Positions 1 through 8,806 of a stretch of 64,000 bases of DNA are shown piece by piece. The notes beneath the pieces are model-generated. The model did no database searches, had not been told where the DNA came from, and was given only the letters and a program-made list of their open reading frames with translations. Location: NCBI RefSeq assembly GCF_900105885.1, contig NZ_LT629780.1, forward strand, positions 1,426,001 through 1,490,000, given 5' to 3'. Positions within the stretch are counted from its first letter, which is position 1. Every line of letters starts with the position of its first letter. The position numbers and the translations under genes are program-made. The stretch is from Pseudomonas guangdongensis. Lineage in GTDB: Bacteria; Pseudomonadota; Gammaproteobacteria; Pseudomonadales; Pseudomonadaceae.

Positions 1-10
1 GCGGCGGGCG

Positions 11-1192
11 TCAGTCGCGCTCGACCGCCAGGGCGACGCCCTGGCCGCCGCCGATGCACAGGGTGGCCAGGCCGCGCTTGGCGTCGCGGCGCTGCATCTC
101 GTGCAGCAGGCTGACCAGCACGCGGCAGCCGGAGGCGCCGATCGGATGGCCGAGGGCGATGGCGCCGCCGTTGACGTTGACCTTGGCGTCGTCCCAGTGC
201 AGCTCGCGGCCGACCGCCAGGGCCTGGGCGGCGAAGGCCTCGTTGGCCTCGATCAGGTCGAGCTGCTCCAGGCTCCAGCCGGCCTTTTCCAGCGCGCGGC
301 AGGTGGCGAACACCGGGCCGATGCCCATGATCGCCGGATCGACCCCGGCGCTGGCCGAGGCGGCGATCCGCGCCATCACCGGCAGGCGCAGGGCGTCGGC
401 CTTCTCGGCGCTCATCAGCAGCACCGCGGCGGCGCCGTCGTTGAGGGTCGAGGCGTTGCCGGCGGTGACCGTGCCGTCCTTCTTGAACGCCGGGCGCAGC
501 TTGGCCAGCGCCTCGGCGCCGCTCTGCGGGCGCAGCTGTTCGTCGACGGCGAACACCAGCGGCTCGCCCTTCTTCTGCGCGATGCTCAGCGGGGCGATCT
601 CGGCGACGAAGCGGCCGGCGGCCTGGGCGGCGGCGGCACGCTGCTGGGAGCGGGCGGCGAAGGCGTCCTGCTCCTCGCGGGACAGGCCGTACTGCTCGAC
701 CAGATTCTCCGCGGTGATGCCCATGTGGTAGTCGTGGAAGGCGTCCCACAGGCCGTCGTGGAGCAGGCTGTCGAGGGCCTGGCCATGGCCCAGGCGCAGG
801 CCGGTGCGCGCGGCGGGCAGCAGGTAGGGCGCCTGGCTCATGTTCTCCTGGCCGCCGGCGATGACGATCTCGGCGTCGCCGCAGGCGATGGCCTGGGCGC
901 CGAGCTGCACGGCCTTGAGGCCGGAGCCGCAGACCTTGTTGAGGGTCATCGCGGGGACGGTGTGGGGCAGGCCGGCGCGCATCGCGGCCTGGCGCGCCGG
1001 GTTCTGGCCGCAGCCGGCGCTGAGCACCTGGCCGAGGATCACCTCGTCGACCTGGGCCGGATCGAGGCCGGTCTGGGCGATCAGCTGGCGGATCACGCAG
1101 GCGCCCAGGTCGGCGGCGGGAACGCCGGCCAGGCTGCCCTGGAAGGCGCCGATGGCGGTGCGGGTGGCGGCGACGATGACGACTTCGCGCAT
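11..1192 (-). CDS. Acetyl-CoA acetyltransferase (thiolase), 393 aa
   Basis: Biosynthetic-type thiolase that condenses two acetyl-CoA to acetoacetyl-CoA, or runs in reverse at the end of beta-oxidation; cytosolic. The nucleophilic cysteine is Cys88 in NKVCGSGLK. The NEAFAAQA histidine-region motif, [14 protein letters not shown] and the C-terminal CIGGGQG motif with the second catalytic cysteine are all present, and the length of 393 residues is normal for the family. It begins [12 protein letters not shown], the usual family start. It lies downstream of an acyl-CoA dehydrogenase on the same strand, but a terminator-like hairpin lies between them. It may use residual read-through or its own promoter, and no obvious promoter was seen. 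The family is certain; whether it serves fatty acid breakdown, ketone bodies or polyhydroxyalkanoate supply cannot be told. Confidence 0.93.
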   Translation of the reverse strand: MREVVIVAATRTAIGAFQGSLAGVPAADLGACVIRQLIAQTGLDPAQVDEVILGQVLSAGCGQNPARQAAMRAGLPHTVPAMTLNKVCGSGLKAVQLGAQAIACGDAEIVIAGGQENMSQAPYLLPAARTGLRLGHGQALDSLLHDGLWDAFHDYHMGITAENLVEQYGLSREEQDAFAARSQQRAAAAQAAGRFVAEIAPLSIAQKKGEPLVFAVDEQLRPQSGAEALAKLRPAFKKDGTVTAGNASTLNDGAAAVLLMSAEKADALRLPVMARIAASASAGVDPAIMGIGPVFATCRALEKAGWSLEQLDLIEANEAFAAQALAVGRELHWDDAKVNVNGGAIALGHPIGASGCRVLVSLLHEMQRRDAKRGLATLCIGGGQGVALAVERD

Positions 1193-1235
1193 GGTGTTTC
1201 TCCGGTGGGCGGGCGGCCGGGGGCCGTCCCGCAGG

Positions 1236-1262
1236 AATAAAAAGGCGCGGCGCAGGCCGCGC
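1236..1262 (-). terminator. Rho-independent terminator after the acyl-CoA dehydrogenase gene
   Basis: On the minus strand a 7-bp GC stem (GCGCGGC with GCCGCGC) and a 4-base loop are followed directly by CTTTTTATT. This is a classical intrinsic terminator between the acyl-CoA dehydrogenase and the thiolase gene. Confidence 0.7.
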
Positions 1263-1286
1263 AAGACGCTCAAGGGGAAAGCGTGC

Positions 1287-1308
1287 CCCGCGCCCGTTCG
1301 GGCGCGGG
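1287..1308 (-). terminator. GC hairpin just after the acyl-CoA dehydrogenase stop
   Basis: CCCGCGCCC and GGGCGCGGG form a 9-bp stem around the loop GTTC, ending 6 bases past the dehydrogenase stop codon. There is no T run, so it may be a transcript-stabilising hairpin that acts with the terminator further downstream. Confidence 0.4.
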
Positions 1309-1314
1309 TCTGGT

Positions 1315-3096
1315 TCAGAACTGCTCGGCGCCGAGGCCGTACAGCGAGGCGCTGCCGGCGCGGATCGCCGCTTCCAGCGAGTGGATGCGCGGCAGCAGGC
1401 GGGAGAAGTAGAACTGCGCGGTGGCCAGCTTGGCGCCGTAGAAGGCCTCGTCGTCGGCGCGGCGGCGCTCGGCGACGCTGGCCATGCGCGCCCACATGTA
1501 GGCGTAGGCGACGTAGCCGAACAGGTGCAGGTAGTCCACCGCGGCGGCGCCGACCGCCGCCGGATCGTCGGCGGCCTGTTCCAGCAGCCAGTCGCTGACG
1601 GCTTCGAGACGGTTCAGTGCGTCGAGCAGTTCGTCGCCGAACGGCTGGCCCACGCCGTCCGGGCTGTCGACGAAGGCGCGCACCTCGGCGGCGAACTGCC
1701 GCAGGCCGGCGCCCCGGTTGGCCACCAGCTTGCGGCCGAGCAGGTCGAGGGCCTGGATGCCGTTGGTGCCTTCGTAGATCTGCGCGATGCGCGCATCGCG
1801 CACCAGCTGTTCCTGGCCCCATTCGCGCACGTAGCCGTGGCCGCCGAACACCTGCTGGCCGTGGATGCAGCTTTCCAGTCCGGTGTCGGTGAAGAACGCC
1901 TTGGCGATCGGGGTGAGCAGGGCGACCATGGCCTCGGCGGCACCGCGCTCCTCGTCGTCCTCGGCGAACTTGGCCAGGTCGAGCTGCTGGCCGACGTAGG
2001 TGGAGAAGGCGCGGCCGCCCTCGGTGAGCGCCTTCATGGTCATCAGCATGCGCCGCACGTCGGCGTGCACGATGATCGGGTCGGCGCTCTTCTCCGGCGC
2101 CGCGGCGCCGCCCGGTGCGCGGCCCTGCAGGCGGTCGCGGGCGTAGGCCACGGCGTTCTGGTAGGAGGCCTCGGCGCAGCCGATGCCCTGGATGCCGATC
2201 GACAGGCGCTCGTAGTTCATCATGGTGAACATGGCGGCGAGGCCGCGGTTCGGCTCGCCGACCAGGTAGCCGACGGCGCCGTCGAAGTTCATCACGCAGG
2301 TGGCCGAGGCCTTGATGCCCATCTTGTGCTCGATGGATCCGCAGTGCACCGGGTTGCGCGCGCCGAGGCTGCCGTCGGCCTCGACCAGGAACTTGGGCAC
2401 CAGGAACAGCGAGATGCCGCGCGAGCCGGGCGGCGCGTCGGGCAGGCGCGCCAGCACCAGGTGGACGATGTTGGCGGTGAGGTCCTGCTCGCCGCCGGTG
2501 ATGAAGATCTTGGTGCCGGTGAGGGCGTAGCTGCCGTCGGCGCGCGGTTCGGCGCGGGTGCGCAGCAGGCCCAGGTCGCTGCCCGAGTGCGGCTCGGTCA
2601 GGCACATGGTGCCGGCCCATTCGCCGCTGTACAGGCGCGGCAGGTAGGTGCTCTTGAGTTCCTCGCTGGCGTGGGCGTCGATCGCCAGGCAGGCCCCGGA
2701 GGTCAGCGCCGAGTACAGGGCGAAGCTGGAGTCGGCGCCGTAGAGCATCTCCTCGAACTGCACGGCGAGCATCTTGGGCATGCCCAGGCCGCCGTAGGCG
2801 GGGTTGCCGGCCAGACCCACCCAGCCGCCGTCGATGTAGGTGGCGTAGGCCTCCTTGAAGCCGGCCGGGGTGCGCACCGCGCCGGCCTCGAACTGCGCGC
2901 CTTCCTCGTCGCCGCTGCGGCTGAGCGGGGCGATCAGCTGGCCGGTGACCTTGGCGGCTTCTTCGAGGATGGCGTCGGCGGTGTCGGCATCCACCGTCTC
3001 GCTGAGCGCCGGTAGGCGCGCCCACAGGCTCGGGGCGTCGAAGACTTCGTGGAGCACAAAGCGCATGTCGCGCAGGGGGGCGTTGAATTCGGGCAT
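1315..3096 (-). CDS. Acyl-CoA dehydrogenase with C-terminal extension (FadE5/DmdC-like), 593 aa
   Basis: FAD-dependent acyl-CoA dehydrogenase catalysing the alpha,beta-desaturation of an acyl-CoA and passing electrons to ETF. It has the N-terminal helical domain, the middle beta domain with [13 protein letters not shown] and [10 protein letters not shown], and the C-terminal helical domain with the catalytic base in [11 protein letters not shown] further C-terminal extension makes 593 residues, as in the long subfamily that includes DmdC (3-methylmercaptopropionyl-CoA dehydrogenase) and some Pseudomonas FadE proteins. The start [18 protein letters not shown] matches that subfamily. An acyl-CoA ligase and a permease lie upstream on the same strand, suggesting uptake, activation and oxidation of one class of carboxylic acid. 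Substrate chain length cannot be read from sequence. Confidence 0.9.
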   Translation of the reverse strand: MPEFNAPLRDMRFVLHEVFDAPSLWARLPALSETVDADTADAILEEAAKVTGQLIAPLSRSGDEEGAQFEAGAVRTPAGFKEAYATYIDGGWVGLAGNPAYGGLGMPKMLAVQFEEMLYGADSSFALYSALTSGACLAIDAHASEELKSTYLPRLYSGEWAGTMCLTEPHSGSDLGLLRTRAEPRADGSYALTGTKIFITGGEQDLTANIVHLVLARLPDAPPGSRGISLFLVPKFLVEADGSLGARNPVHCGSIEHKMGIKASATCVMNFDGAVGYLVGEPNRGLAAMFTMMNYERLSIGIQGIGCAEASYQNAVAYARDRLQGRAPGGAAAPEKSADPIIVHADVRRMLMTMKALTEGGRAFSTYVGQQLDLAKFAEDDEERGAAEAMVALLTPIAKAFFTDTGLESCIHGQQVFGGHGYVREWGQEQLVRDARIAQIYEGTNGIQALDLLGRKLVANRGAGLRQFAAEVRAFVDSPDGVGQPFGDELLDALNRLEAVSDWLLEQAADDPAAVGAAAVDYLHLFGYVAYAYMWARMASVAERRRADDEAFYGAKLATAQFYFSRLLPRIHSLEAAIRAGSASLYGLGAEQF

Positions 3097-3136
3097 AGCG
3101 GACCTCTGTGGACAAGTCGGCGGCAGGCGCCGTATT

Positions 3137-3177
3137 CGGGTCGGGTACGAAAGATCCGGTCTTTCGTACCCGACCTG
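3137..3177. repeat. Long perfect hairpin in the permease-dehydrogenase gap
   Basis: The 14 bases TCGGGTACGAAAGA (3141-3154) are exactly complementary to 3160-3173 around the 5-base loop TCCGG. The pairing extends outward to 3137 and 3177 with one G-U pair. There is no T run. It could be a dispersed palindromic repeat or a processing/stability hairpin separating the two coding regions of the transcript. Confidence 0.6.
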
Positions 3178-3220
3178 CAGGACGGTTGACGCGGCCCCCG
3201 CCGGCGGGGGCCGCGCGGGG

Positions 3221-4597
3221 TTACTCGGTTTCCGCGCCGGGCGCCGGCTGCTTGCCGCGCACCGAGGCGAAGCGCAGCAGGTGGGTGCGCTCGACCAGGA
3301 TATACAGCACCGCGCCGGTGGCCAGGCCCCAGCCGGCGCCGTAGACGGCGAGGACCACGCCCATGGTGCCGGCGATGCCGCGCTCGGTGTTGTTCTCCAG
3401 CTGCTCGAAGCCGACCATCAGGCAGATGTAGCCGGTGAGCACCAGGGTCAGCGACAGGGCGATCGGCAGCACCGGCTGGAAGAAGCTCACCAGCGGCAGC
3501 ACGAACAGGGCGAGGAAGCCGGTGATCCAGAAGGTGCCGGCGCCGCTGTAGATCGACTCCATGGCCTTGCGGCCGTACTTGTAGCGCTCGGCCATGGTCG
3601 CCGCCACGGCGGTCCACAGCGGCCCGGCCAGGCCCGGATAGGGGGCGAAGAAGGCGTGCAGGGCGTTGCGCAGGGCGGTGACCAGGTGGATGCGGTCGAC
3701 GTTGTTCTCGATCTTCTCGTCGGTGCGCAGCTCGTCGGCGCGCTGCATCAGCGACTGGCCGACGATGATGTCGCCGAAGGCGATGATGTAGGCGATCACC
3801 GCGGTGGGCACGGCGAGCAGGAACACCTTGGCCTCGGGGAAGCCGACGCTGAACGGCAGGTAGGCCCACATGCCGGCGAAGTCCGGCGCGGTGATGCCCC
3901 ACTTGACGTCGGGCATCGGGTACTCGCCGACCGCGATGCCGGTGAGGATCGCCACGATCATCCCCGGCACCATGCCGTAGTTGACGATCTTGCGGGCGAA
4001 GGGCACCCGCTCGGTGAGGCCCTTGAACGACACCGAGAACATCAGGTACAGGCAGATCAGGCTGCCCAGCACCAGGGAGATCGGCGTGTTGGCCAGGCGT
4101 CCGCCGGCGTCGATCTCGCCGATCAGCGCGGCGATGCCGGCGCCGATGATGATCCCGCCCTTCATCGAGTTGGGCACGATGCGCACCATGGCGCTGCCCA
4201 GGCGGGTGATGCCGAGGATCAGGAAGATGAAGAACACCAGGATCTGCAGGGCGAACAGCGCCTGGATGGCCTGCGGACCCGGCTCGTAGTCGCCGAGGAA
4301 CAGCAGCACCACCGGGATGCCGGGGGTGATCCAGCCGGGCACCAGCGGCACGCCGAGCAGCGCCGGCAGCATGAAGCCGATGCCGCAGACCACCACGTAG
4401 GCCAGCGCCACCTCGTAGGGCAGGCCGAGGTACTTCTGCAGCAGCGGGATCATCGCCAGGCTGACCACGAACATGATCAGCGCCTGGAGCATTTCCGCGG
4501 TTTCCCAGCGGTAGTGGACCAAGGGCAGGCGCACCTTGAACGGGCCGAGGGGCCAGTACGGTTGCTCGTCGCCGTCCTTGCGGTTGTACAGTTGCAT
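3221..4597 (-). CDS. Multi-pass inner-membrane permease, NCS2/SLC23-like, 458 aa
   Basis: Polytopic membrane protein with about 11 to 12 hydrophobic segments after a hydrophilic N-terminus (MQLYNRKDGDEQPYWPLGPF). Segments such as ALIMFVVSLAMIPLL and LFALQILVFFIFLILGIT are unmistakable membrane helices. Overall it resembles the nucleobase-cation symporter-2/SLC23 superfamily, but it is distant from the purine permease elsewhere in this window and lacks motifs that would fix the substrate. It is flanked by an acyl-CoA ligase (93 bases upstream) and an acyl-CoA dehydrogenase on the same strand, so an organic acid substrate is a reasonable inference. The start is supported by GGAG five bases before the ATG. 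Transporter: confident; family and substrate: uncertain. Confidence 0.75.
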   Translation of the reverse strand: MQLYNRKDGDEQPYWPLGPFKVRLPLVHYRWETAEMLQALIMFVVSLAMIPLLQKYLGLPYEVALAYVVVCGIGFMLPALLGVPLVPGWITPGIPVVLLFLGDYEPGPQAIQALFALQILVFFIFLILGITRLGSAMVRIVPNSMKGGIIIGAGIAALIGEIDAGGRLANTPISLVLGSLICLYLMFSVSFKGLTERVPFARKIVNYGMVPGMIVAILTGIAVGEYPMPDVKWGITAPDFAGMWAYLPFSVGFPEAKVFLLAVPTAVIAYIIAFGDIIVGQSLMQRADELRTDEKIENNVDRIHLVTALRNALHAFFAPYPGLAGPLWTAVAATMAERYKYGRKAMESIYSGAGTFWITGFLALFVLPLVSFFQPVLPIALSLTLVLTGYICLMVGFEQLENNTERGIAGTMGVVLAVYGAGWGLATGAVLYILVERTHLLRFASVRGKQPAPGAETE

Positions 4598-4664
4598 GTC
4601 TTCTCCGTTGGCAGCCGGCGCCCGCCGGGCGTGTCGCTGCCGGTTGTCGTTATGATCGGAACGG

Positions 4665-4684
4665 GGCCGGCGCACGCGCCGGCC
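4665..4684 (-). terminator. GC hairpin after the acyl-CoA ligase
   Basis: GGCCGGCGC and GCGCCGGCC form a 9-bp stem with a 2-base spacer, 5 bases past the ligase stop codon. There is no T run, so it may only attenuate or protect the upstream message. Confidence 0.4.
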
Positions 4685-4689
4685 GTGAA

Positions 4690-6309
4690 TCAGAGGGCGC
4701 GGGCCCAGTCGCGCAGCACGTACTTCTGGATCTTGCCGGTGGAGGTCTTGGGCAGGGCGTCGAACACCACGGTGCGGGGGATCTTGAAGTGCGCCAGGTG
4801 CTCGCGGCAGAAGGCGATGATTTCCGCCTGGTCGGCCTCGTGGCCCTGCTTGAGGGTGACGAAGGCGCAGGGCGTCTCGCCCCATTTCTCGTCGGGACGG
4901 GCCACCACCGCCGCCTCCAGCACCGCCGGGTGGCGGTACAGCACGCCCTCCACCTCGATGGTGGAGATGTTCTCGCCGCCGGAAATGATGATGTCCTTGA
5001 GGCGGTCCTTGATCTCCACGTAGCCGTCGGGGTGGCAGACGGCCAGGTCGCCGGTGTGGAACCAGCCGCCGGCGAAGGCGTCGCCGGTGGCGGTGGGGTT
5101 CTTCAGGTAGCCCTTCATCACCGTGTTGCCGCGCATGAAGATCTCGCCGATGGTCTCGCCGTCGCGCGGCACCGGTTCGAGGGTCTTCGGATCGCCGACC
5201 ATCACCCCTTCCAGGGTCGGGTAGCGCACGCCCTGGCGGGCCTTGATCCGCGCCCGCTCGTCGAGCGACAGGGCGTCCCATTCCTCGTGCCAGGCGCACA
5301 CGGTGACCGGGCCGTAGACCTCGGTGAGGCCGTAGACGTGGGTGACCTGGATGCCCATTTCCTCCACCGCGCCGATCACCTTGGCCGGCGGCGCGGCGCC
5401 GGCGACCATGGCCTGCACCGGATGGTCGATGGCCGCCTTGGCCGAGTCGGGCATGTTGACCAGCGCGTTGAGCACGATGGGCGCGCCGCACAGGTGGCTG
5501 ACGCGGTGTTCGCGGATCAGGGTGAGGATCTTCTGCGGGTCGACCCGGCGCAGGCAGACATGGGTGCCGGCCAGCGCGGTGACCGTCCAGGGGTAGCACC
5601 AGCCGTTGCAGTGGAACATCGGCAGGGTCCACAGGTACACCGGGTGGTGGCCCATGGCCCAGGTCATCTGGTTGCCGAGGGCGTTGAGGTAGGCGCCGCG
5701 GTGGTGGTAGACCACGCCCTTGGGGTTACCGGTGGTGCCGGAGGTGTAGTTGAGGCTGATCGCCTGCCACTCGTCCTCGGGCCAGGCCCAGGCGAACTCG
5801 GGATCGCCCTCGGCCAGCAGGGTTTCGTAGTCGAGATTGCTGACCGGCTGGCCCTCGCCGTATTCCGGGTCGTCGACGTCGATCACCAGGATCGGCCGGC
5901 CGAGCATGCCCAGGGCGGCGTGGATCACGTCGAAGAATTCGCGGTCGGCGATCAGCGCCTTGGCTTCGCCGTGCTGCAGCATGAAGGCGATGGCCTCGGC
6001 ATCCAGGCGCACGTTGAGGGTGTTGAGCACCGCGCCGGTCATCGGCACGCCGAAGTGGGCTTCGAGCATGGCGGGGATGTTGGGTAGCATCACCGCCACG
6101 GTGTCGCCCTTGCCGATGCCGCGCCCGGCCAGCGCCGAGGCCAGCCGGCGGCAGCGCTGGTAGGTCTGCGCCCAGGTGTGGCGGATTGAACCGTGGATCA
6201 CCGCGGTGCGTTCGGGATAGATGGCCGCGCTGCGTTCGAGGAACCCGAGCGGGGTGAGGGCGATATGGTTTACCGGGGCTTGCGCGAGCCCTTGTTCATA
6301 GATCGACAT
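4690..6309 (-). CDS. Acyl-CoA ligase (AMP-forming fatty acid-CoA ligase), 539 aa
   Basis: Adenylate-forming enzyme that activates a carboxylic acid with ATP and CoA. The P-loop-like motif LNYTSGTTGNPKG, the core YGLTE motif, the hinge GWFHTGD and the C-terminal KDIIISGGENIS and KTSTGKIQKY (catalytic lysine) are all present. The length matches the medium-chain acyl-CoA synthetase group that includes AlkK and DmdB. The start MSIYEQGLAQAPVNHIALTP is the usual family N-terminus; an in-frame extension to 6426 is less likely because it would run into the promoter region. It is the first gene of the minus-strand catabolic set and is divergent from a two-component system whose genes start 180 bases away. 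Confidence 0.9.
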   Translation of the reverse strand: MSIYEQGLAQAPVNHIALTPLGFLERSAAIYPERTAVIHGSIRHTWAQTYQRCRRLASALAGRGIGKGDTVAVMLPNIPAMLEAHFGVPMTGAVLNTLNVRLDAEAIAFMLQHGEAKALIADREFFDVIHAALGMLGRPILVIDVDDPEYGEGQPVSNLDYETLLAEGDPEFAWAWPEDEWQAISLNYTSGTTGNPKGVVYHHRGAYLNALGNQMTWAMGHHPVYLWTLPMFHCNGWCYPWTVTALAGTHVCLRRVDPQKILTLIREHRVSHLCGAPIVLNALVNMPDSAKAAIDHPVQAMVAGAAPPAKVIGAVEEMGIQVTHVYGLTEVYGPVTVCAWHEEWDALSLDERARIKARQGVRYPTLEGVMVGDPKTLEPVPRDGETIGEIFMRGNTVMKGYLKNPTATGDAFAGGWFHTGDLAVCHPDGYVEIKDRLKDIIISGGENISTIEVEGVLYRHPAVLEAAVVARPDEKWGETPCAFVTLKQGHEADQAEIIAFCREHLAHFKIPRTVVFDALPKTSTGKIQKYVLRDWARAL

Positions 6310-6440
6310 GGCGATATCCGCTGGCTGTTTGTTAGCTCTCTGGTTCGGTCCTCGACACGGCGCAGCCATCCGAAGACCCGCGGCACCACACTCCTGTGGT
6401 GGCTTGACCCGAGCATAACCGGGCAATCTTGAAATGTGTA

Positions 6441-6477
6441 TAGGTTTATTTCCTGTGCTATCTAGTAGAAATACCTA
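6441..6477. promoter_or_regulatory. Interrupted inverted repeat in the divergent regulator/catabolic promoter region
   Basis: TAGGTTTATTTC (6441-6452) and GAAATACCTA (6468-6477) are inverted copies: TAGGT and ATTTC match exactly, with two extra T in the left arm. The surrounding 60 bases are markedly A+T-rich for this genome and lie directly upstream of the kinase gene. This is a candidate operator for the adjacent response regulator or another activator; the assignment is inference. Confidence 0.4.
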
Positions 6478-6490
6478 AAAGGCGGCCAGC

Positions 6491-8806
6491 ATGGCGGAAG
6501 ACGTGAAACAGGGCTCGCAGCCGGGCTGGACGGCCTCTCCGGCGCTGACCGGGCTGCTGCGCCTGGCCGGCGAAGGAGCCGGGGGCGCGGCGCTGGCCGA
6601 TGCGCTGCGCCGCCTGGCGCTGAGCCACGACGAGGTGCGGCAGGCCTACTGCCTGGCCTGGCAGGCGGGCACCGGCACCTACGCCGAGCTGGGCAGCGGC
6701 GAGCGCCTGCCGCCGGGCCCGGGCGACCCGCTGCAGGCCAGCGATGCGGCGCTGCGCGCGCGGCTCGCCGCGCAGGGCGAGATCGCCGTGGCGGCGCTGC
6801 TCGAACTGCCCTGCTGGCTGGCCGGACGCCTGCGTCGCGCCGGCATCCGCGCGGGGCTGGCGCTGGCCGTCGAACTGGCGCCGGGGCAGCCCGGCCTGTT
6901 GCTGCTGGTGCTGGACGAGGCGCCGGGCTCCGGCCTCGGCCGCTGGCTCGGCGAGCTGCTCGGCGCCTGCCTGCAGCTGGCCCGCGCCCAGCTGCAGCCT
7001 TCGCCGGTGCTCGGCGGCGACGACGAGGCCAGCCTGCTGCTGGACGCCGACGGCCGCCTGCTCGACCTCAACCTGGCCGCCCACCGGCTGTGCCGGGACT
7101 GCGGCCTGGAACAGGTCGAGGCGCTGCTGCCGGTCAACCACCTGCCGCTGCTGCGCGCCTGCCTCGGCCAGCGCCGCGCGGTCGGCCCGGTGAGCGTGGC
7201 GCTGGGCGAGCGCACCCTGCTGTGGCGCTTCGTGCCCGCCGGCGCCGCGCGGGTGCTGGTGCGCGGCCACGACGCCAGCGAGCGCCTCGGCAACGAGCGT
7301 GAGGCGGCCCAGGCGCGGCGTCTGTACCGGCTGATCATCGAGAACACCACCGACCTGATCTCCCGGCACACCCCCGACGGGCGCTTCCTCGACGCCTCGC
7401 CGGCGTCCTGGACGCTGCTCGGCTACTGGCCCGAGCAGCTGCGCGGCAGCCGCCTGCGCGCGCTGCTGCACCCCGACGACGTGGCGCTGATGCGCCTGGC
7501 CGGCGAGGCCCTGGAGCTGCGCGGCTACCACACCCTGAGCTACCGCCTGCGCCACCGCGACGGCCACTACCTGTGGTTCGAGAGCGCCTGCCGGGCGATC
7601 CGCGAGACCTACACCGGCGCGGTGGTGGAGATCGTCAGCGTGTCGCGCGACATCAGCGCGCGGGTGCAGGGCGAGGAGGTGCGCCGGCGCCTGGCCGAGG
7701 TGATCGAGGCGACCACCGACCTGGTGCTGTTCATCGACCGCCGCGGCGCCATCACCTACCTCAACCAGTCGGCGCGGCGCACCCTGGGGCTGGCCGAGGG
7801 GCAGGACGCGCCGCCGCTGGCCAGCCTGCTCGATGGCCGCGACCTGCAGCGCCTGCTGGAGACCGGCCTGCCCTGCGCCGAGCGCAGCGGGGCGTGGGAG
7901 AGCGACATGCGCCTGCACCCGCCGGGCGCCGCCGAGTCGCTGCCGCTGTCGCTGGTGCTGCTGGCCCACGCCGGCGCCAGCGGCGGCTACTTCTCGCTGG
8001 TGGCCCGCGACATGACCGAGCGCGAGCTGCGCGAGGCGCAGGTGCGCCGCCATCAGGACGAGCTGGCGCACACCGCGCGGCTGGTCACCCTCGGCGAGCT
8101 GGCCTCGGGGATCGCCCACGAGATCAATCAGCCGCTGGCCGCGGTGGTCAACTATGCCAGCGCCAGCCAGCGCTACCTGCAGGGCGCGGCGGACAACCCG
8201 CAGGCGCTGGCACGGGTCGCCGAGGGGCTGGAGCGGATCAACGCCCACGCCAACCACGCCTCGGCGGTGATCCGCCGCCTGCGCGCCTTCCTGCGCAAGG
8301 GCCAGCGGCGCCTGCAGGCGCTGGATGTCGCCGCGGTGGCGCGCGAGGCGGTGCGCCTGTGCGCCTGGGAGGCGGACAACAGTCGGGTGGCGATCGGCGA
8401 GCATCTGCCGGACAATCTGCCGCCGGTCTACGCCGACCGGGTGCTGCTCGAACAGGTGCTGCTCAACCTGCTGCGCAACGCCATCGACGCCAACCGCGAG
8501 ACCCATCCGCACGCCGCCTCGCGCATCCGCCTGACGGCCGGCGTCGAGGCCGACGGCCAGCGCCTGTGGATCAGCGTCGAGGACCAGGGCCCGGGGGTGA
8601 GCGAGGCGGCGCTGGCGCACCTGTTCACCCCGTTCTACACCAGCAAGGCCGACGGCCTGGGCCTGGGCCTGTCGATGAGCCGCTCGATCGTCGAGGGCTT
8701 CGGCGGCGAGCTGTGCGCCGAGCGCCGGCCCCGCGGCCTGCGCCTGCTGTGCCGGCTGCCGCTGGCCGGCGGCGAGCACCCCCAATCACAACAGGAGTCA
8801 CGATGA
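6491..8806 (+). CDS. Soluble PAS-domain sensor histidine kinase (FixL-like), 771 aa
   Basis: Cytoplasmic histidine kinase; no membrane segment is seen. The first 170 residues form an unassigned, possibly GAF-like region. Three PAS-like segments follow: a weak one near 175, a clear one from about 277 (IIENTTDLISRHTPDGRFLDASP) and another from about 400 (VIEATTDLVLFIDRRG). The dimerisation/phosphoacceptor motif LASGIAHEINQPLAAV carries His543. The catalytic domain has the N box (LLNLLRNAIDA), the DQGPGV box and the GLGLGLSMS box. This is the FixL/DctB kinase class. The stop codon overlaps the start of the response regulator by four bases (ATGA), so the two are translationally coupled. The input signal is unknown; the divergent acyl-CoA ligase set and the downstream azurin gene are candidate targets. 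Confidence 0.85.
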   Translation: MAEDVKQGSQPGWTASPALTGLLRLAGEGAGGAALADALRRLALSHDEVRQAYCLAWQAGTGTYAELGSGERLPPGPGDPLQASDAALRARLAAQGEIAVAALLELPCWLAGRLRRAGIRAGLALAVELAPGQPGLLLLVLDEAPGSGLGRWLGELLGACLQLARAQLQPSPVLGGDDEASLLLDADGRLLDLNLAAHRLCRDCGLEQVEALLPVNHLPLLRACLGQRRAVGPVSVALGERTLLWRFVPAGAARVLVRGHDASERLGNEREAAQARRLYRLIIENTTDLISRHTPDGRFLDASPASWTLLGYWPEQLRGSRLRALLHPDDVALMRLAGEALELRGYHTLSYRLRHRDGHYLWFESACRAIRETYTGAVVEIVSVSRDISARVQGEEVRRRLAEVIEATTDLVLFIDRRGAITYLNQSARRTLGLAEGQDAPPLASLLDGRDLQRLLETGLPCAERSGAWESDMRLHPPGAAESLPLSLVLLAHAGASGGYFSLVARDMTERELREAQVRRHQDELAHTARLVTLGELASGIAHEINQPLAAVVNYASASQRYLQGAADNPQALARVAEGLERINAHANHASAVIRRLRAFLRKGQRRLQALDVAAVAREAVRLCAWEADNSRVAIGEHLPDNLPPVYADRVLLEQVLLNLLRNAIDANRETHPHAASRIRLTAGVEADGQRLWISVEDQGPGVSEAALAHLFTPFYTSKADGLGLGLSMSRSIVEGFGGELCAERRPRGLRLLCRLPLAGGEHPQSQQESR

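Noticed and set aside
2855..5023. Long plus-strand frame over the dehydrogenase-permease-ligase genes
   Set aside because: It runs antisense through three well-supported genes and has low-complexity composition with no recognisable domain.
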